Positions 18,739 to 22,789 of a DNA stretch of 22,789 bases are shown in pieces. The DNA comes from Isohypsibius dastychi (taxonomy: Eukaryota > Tardigrada > Eutardigrada > Parachela > Isohypsibiidae), in NCBI GenBank assembly GCA_034696485.1, contig JAQIWT010000346.1, positions 1-22,789 on the forward strand, given 5' to 3'. Position 1 is the first letter of the stretch; the number at the start of each line of letters is the position of its first letter. The position numbers and the translations under genes are program-made. The notes below the pieces were generated by a model, which was not told the DNA's origin, made no database searches, and saw only the letters and a list, made by a program, of their open reading frames with translations.

Positions 18739-18871
18739 GAAACACAATTACTCCCGAATATCTTCACAATATTTAATTTTGTATCTATATCACCATGACC
18801 TTTGCAAAAATGTCTTTTTTTCTCACATAGTGCAGTGTTTTTTGTGGCAAATCACAGATGAATTTTCACAA

Positions 18872-18877
18872 AATAAA
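18872..18877 (+). promoter_or_regulatory. Poly(A) signal of the glycine-rich gene
   Basis: AATAAA 134 bases after the stop codon. Cleavage 15-30 bases on would fall at or within the last codons of the opposing TauD gene. Confidence 0.6.
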
Positions 18878-18898
18878 ATCTAGGAAATTTTCGGGAAA

Positions 18899-20285
18899 TT
18901 ATTTGGGGTCGTTTGGTCCGCGTGGTTTGCAGCCAAGAACGGTGGCGCGGTGCATAACTCGTCGATGTGGCATATAATCAGCCAAAGCGTAATGCTGTGT
19001 CAATCGGTTATCCCAAAACGCCACATCTCCCACACTCCATTTCCATCGAACAGTGAAATCCGGCTTGGAACTATGAGCGTACAAAAATTCTAATAGAGTG
19101 TCGCTTTCGGCCTTAGTCAATTCGTTAATTCTAGTCGTGTATCCCCAGTTGACAAACAGGCCTTTTTTGCCGGTGACCGGATGGACACGGACAACCGGAT
19201 GCGTGGTCGGAGGGTTCTTCCGGCATGCCTCGGCAAACTTTTGTTCGTCCCCTCCAGCACTGGCGACTGTGAAGCCTTTACGGAAGTCATGGACCGCGGT
19301 CAGACCATCCAGCATTTTTCGTAATGGTTCGGATAGAGCGTTGTAAGCGGCGATGTTGGAGCTCCATGAGGTGTCACCTCCGCACGGGGGGACAACTTTG
19401 GCGGTGAGCATGGATCCCATTGGAGGAGTCTGAAACCAAACGAGTTCATGAAATAAAGACGGTTGCAAACCGAAAGCATTCAAAGTAGGTAATCGCACTT
19501 TAACACCGGATACCATTTTCATGACCTTTGGTATCCGTTGAGACTGCCCAGATTGTGTTTAGGAATAGGTGCAGTGTGATTGGATTTATGATTATAATTT
19601 TAGAAAAACAAGTTAATGAAATTGATGGTGTGGTCGCAAACACGTTTTTTGTGGCCAAACTCTGACAAGCTTGTTCCAGCCAGGCTTCAAGAAGCGTCCC
19701 AACGCTCTGTTGTAATAACGGATAAAAACTGTAGAAGACTGGTTGTTTCCTTACACATACTGAAATCCGAAATTGTCGGTTACTAGTATTGTTTCAAGAA
19801 CAGAAGGTATTGTAAACCGCACCAGCACAACAAATCTGACCGGAATTTTTTTTTCTTTTTCACAACCGGTGGCTTGAATATTTTGTTGGAGAAGGAATAA
19901 TATATCACGATCAAGAAGTATCACCCTCTTTTCATTAATTTGTAAAATTAGCTGAACTTACTGGGATGCTGGTAACGTCGGTATGCCAGTTGTCATTTGT
20001 GGGAAGGTTGTCCGGGTTGTTATCAAACACGATGATTTCTGGCACATTTTCCACATGAGGGAAGATGGGGTGAATATGGAGTTCACCGAATTCTCGAGCA
20101 ATGTCACGTTGACGTTCCGGTGTCAAATTCTGCTTCTCGAAAAAGATGACATGATGATTGACCAGTGCATCCCCGATGGATTTTATGGTCTCCTTATCCA
20201 AAGGTGCACTGAGATCGATTCCATCGATGATCGCTCCGATGGCGGGAGAAAGCTGGCGAATGGACAATTTCTGAGATTGAGACAT
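18899..20285 (-). CDS. TauD-like taurine/alpha-ketoglutarate dioxygenase, bacterial type
   Basis: Exons 20285-19962 and 19429-18899 give 284 residues, almost the same as Escherichia coli TauD (283). TauD uses Fe(II), O2 and 2-oxoglutarate to hydroxylate taurine, releasing sulfite. Iron ligands H101 and D103 (NWHTDVT) and H254 (NRLTQHY) are present. The 2-oxoglutarate/sulfonate-binding arginines R265 and R269 (RRVMHRATVLG) are also there, as are FGELHIHP, GGDTSWSSNIAAY, HDFRKGF and HPVVRVHPVTGK, all close to the bacterial enzyme. No targeting peptide is seen, so it is probably cytosolic. The similarity to bacterial TauD is stronger than to the usual animal carnitine-pathway dioxygenases, which suggests horizontal transfer followed by gain of one 532-bp intron. 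The true substrate could be another sulfonate. It lies downstream of the aldo-keto reductase on the same strand. Confidence 0.9.
19430..19961 (-). other. Intron of the TauD-like gene
   Basis: This 532-base intron runs from GTAAGT after the IP codons to TTTCAG before TPPMGS. Nothing else is recognisable in it; the frame extending from exon 2 into it is read-through. Confidence 0.8.
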
Positions 20286-20729
20286 TTTCTACACCGGAAG
20301 TGAAAACGCGAACCTTGCTGAAGAGTTAGCGAAATTCTCAGAATAATACACGTATATGTAATGAATGATAATCAGTGCTTCAGCATAAAGATAAGGATAA
20401 AACTCTAACAATTTCTGGCAGTCGAACTTCAAATCTTTCCGATCAAAATTCAGGACAGTTTGCGATATTAAACAAAATTCCTCTGGATGCATTGTTCTCG
20501 CGTTGTCGCAACACCCCGATTAGGCCCCGGCTCAAACGACTTAGGTTTGACCTTTGAAATTCACTGCGAAGATAACAAGCTTGTTAAAGATGTATTTATA
20601 ATTCCACAACCAGTAAACCAAAGAGAAATGATTTTGCATTGCATTTTGAATGAAAGGACAAAGTTCCAGTTTTTTCACAGTCAAGGTTTAGTTCTACGGT
20701 AAATGCCCATGCAGTTTAAAACCTGGTCT
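20286..20729 (-). other. Spacer between aldo-keto reductase and TauD-like gene
   Basis: This 444-base stretch must hold the 3' UTR of the aldo-keto reductase and the promoter of the TauD-like gene. No exon, TATA box or clear AATAAA was identified. Confidence 0.45.
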
Positions 20730-22169
20730 TCAATATTCGTCTTTCAGCGGATTATCCTCCGAATCTTCGATTCTATAAAACAAGAATTCGTGATCAAAAG
20801 CTCTTCCATCAGGTTAGCTGGACTTACATGTCAAACATGAAATATCGCAGGTTCCGGTCCAATCCAGCGAGCTGCTCAAGTTCTTCTTCGGTGAAATCGA
20901 AATCGAAGATTTCGAAATTCTCCTTAATACGAGCTGGGTTGACACTTTTTGGGATGACGATTCGCCCTTTTTCAATCAAGTATCGATTAAGAATCTGAAC
21001 AAATAAGTTAACCATGAAATATAAATATGAATTTTTAATAATTCGACGTACGAACCTGTGCTGGAGATTTCCCATGGCTTTCAGCGATTTCTTTTACGAC
21101 AGGTTCTTCCAACAGAACGGGTTCGTCTGGTTTGGCAAACGGTCTTGCCGGCGACCCAAGCGATGCGAAGCATGTGAAAGAAATGTTATTTTCTTTGCAA
21201 AATTCAAAAAGCCGATCTTGCATAAAATAGGCATGTCCTTCAACCTAAACCAAGCGTCAAACGAAAAAGTAATCCAGATGGACATTCAGTGTTTTGATCA
21301 CCTGCATGTTCACCGGCTTGATCGTACTGTTATCCAAAATATTCTGGATTTGTCGCTTGTTGAAATTGGATAGTCCGATCGCCTTGACCAAACCTTGATC
21401 AACGGCTTTTTCCAGCTCCTGAAAAATGAACCATTTTACAGGACGTACTATTTTGAAATTTCAGGAATACTATTTTGACAGCAATAATATTTTGAAATTT
21501 TAAGAAATGATTGAGTATAAGTCATAACACCAAAGCCGTAAAAACAGCATACTTTCCAAATCAGTACATGATCCGTTCTCTCATAAATTGTCTTCCCTTC
21601 AGCATCCTTTGGGAGCAAGTCTTTGTCATCTGAAAAAATTCAAAAATGTCACTACAATTCTGCAACCAAATTCAAATTCACTTTTTACCGCCAGAGTGTT
21701 TGAAACCAGCTGGATTATGAATCAAATACAAATCCACATAATCAAGTTTCAAACTGGCCAAAGATTTCTTCACGCCATCAAGAACACGGTCCGGGTGATG
21801 GAAGGTACTCCACAACTGAAAAAACGAACTTCTCGAAATACGTTTAGGATAACTCAAAACTGCTGCTCCTACTTTGGTCGTAACGAAAACGTCCTCCCGC
21901 TTCAATTTGCCTTCCGCGAATTTCTTGTTAAGGGTTTCACCAATTTCGTGCTCATTGCCGTAAGCAAATGCAGTGTCGATATGCCGGTAGCCAACATCCA
22001 ACGCAACATCAACGGCGTCACGAACTTCATTTGGTTTTGACTAGACGAACACAAATAAATATTAGGAAAACAAGTCTGAGATCCCAACTAAAGAAGCACC
22101 CACCTGCCAAGTTCCGAGGCCGATCATCGGCATTTTCGCGCCATTTGCCAATCTCACCAAAGGTATCAT
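20730..22169 (-). CDS. Aldo-keto reductase (AKR superfamily)
   Basis: Eight exons close in phase: 22169-22104, 22040-21873, 21815-21689, 21629-21553, 21418-21302, 21244-21056, 20994-20828 and 20772-20730, giving 317 residues, a normal AKR length. The enzyme reduces aldehydes or ketones with NADPH. The catalytic tetrad is complete: D44 (HIDTAFAY), Y49, K78 (VTTK) and H111 (LYLIHNP), at nearly the same numbers as human AKR1B1. The cofactor motif IPKS (262-265) and R270 suit NADPH. LIHNP replaces the usual LIHWP. The last exon codes only 14 residues including DNPLKDEY, the typical AKR C-terminus; without it the frame stops at 20824. The intron between exons 2 and 3 is 57 bases and stop-free. The substrate is unknown. 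Confidence 0.92.
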
Positions 22170-22789
22170 TTTTTTATGAAATCGATCAATCCGTAAAATT
22201 ACGGATATTAATTATCGAGTAAACAGAATCTAAACGAGTCGAAAATCAAATGCCACCCGCAAATTTATGTAAGGCGGCAATTTGTTCCACATGTAATCAG
22301 CTTCCTTATCACTAACTCATCCGTAGTCTCACGATACTATTAGGTAATCAAAACGTCTTCAATTTGGAAATATATTTTATTTGAACAAAATCCCGTTCAA
22401 GTTCATTTTAACTGAACATGCAAATAAACGTACAATTAAACAAAAATAAACAGTATCACCGGGATAGCATCACGTTTTTGAAATCGAAGATGCAATCATT
22501 CATGAAAGACACCATTTGGAACATTTGGATACGAAAATTTGGTGAATGATGTTTTGAATTCAAATAAATCAAAGAGGAGCATATGATAAATCACCACTTG
22601 TCAAATCAGCCGTGCTGAATCCACGATTTAATGACCCGAAAATCTGCCGGCTTTCAAGTCTTTCTTCTACAAGAACAAAAAAATAAAATCAGGACTTTTA
22701 ATGATTCACAATAAAATAAAGCACAAGCAGCTTGGCACACAAAGACAAACAAAGACTTTTCCTTACATGGAAAAACGTGGAAACACACA
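22170..22789. other. Upstream region of the aldo-keto reductase
   Basis: No coding exon is seen in these 620 bases. A TTTATT at 22376-22381 could be the minus-strand poly(A) signal of a gene beyond the right edge. Several AATAAA on the + strand (22682, 22710, 22715) have no matching gene in view. Confidence 0.4.

Noticed and set aside
1-22789. Possible bacterial operon or phage content
   Set aside because: Introns with consistent phases, poly(A) signals and animal receptor domains show this is an animal nuclear region; only the TauD-like gene looks bacterial in origin.

Overview
This is a eukaryotic nuclear window. The genes are split by many short GT-AG introns, mostly 50 to 250 bp, with AATAAA-type poly(A) signals and closely packed neighbours on both strands. 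The protein types point to a compact-genome ecdysozoan animal: a receptor guanylyl cyclase, a divergent GPCR, a glycine-rich secreted protein, mitochondrial complex III subunit 10 and a bacterial-type TauD. I favour a tardigrade, but that is inference and a nematode-like or other small-genome invertebrate is not excluded. I assembled fourteen gene models by hand, checking that exon phases close.

Layout. Positions 1-6132 hold a head-to-tail array of five related + strand genes, the first cut by the window edge. They encode secreted proteins of about 185-195 residues with six conserved cysteines. Their layout resembles the N-terminal C2-like (MNNL) domain of Notch ligands, without DSL or EGF modules. 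Positions 6689-7702 (-) hold an unrecognised secreted protein with six cysteines. Positions 8567-10279 (-) encode a 531-residue seven-transmembrane receptor. Positions 10796-11040 (+) encode the 58-residue complex III subunit UQCR11, convergent with an unrecognised one-pass membrane protein (11336-11641, -). A doubtful 65-codon gene lies at 11847-12298 (+).

Positions 12724-17696 (+) hold a 22-exon receptor guanylyl cyclase of about 1037 residues. It has a ligand-binding ectodomain, one membrane helix, a pseudokinase domain and a cyclase domain whose first metal-binding aspartate is alanine. Positions 18230-18738 (+) encode a glycine-rich secreted protein. Positions 18899-20285 (-) encode a TauD-like dioxygenase with one intron, and 20730-22169 (-) an eight-exon aldo-keto reductase.

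How the genes relate. The five-gene array is a lineage-specific expansion by tandem duplication, and copies 3 and 4 share upstream sequence as well as coding sequence. The other genes show no obvious shared pathway. The TauD and aldo-keto reductase genes are adjacent on the same strand and could both act in small-molecule metabolism, but nothing in the sequence proves a link. No tRNA, rRNA, CRISPR array or intact transposon was seen.
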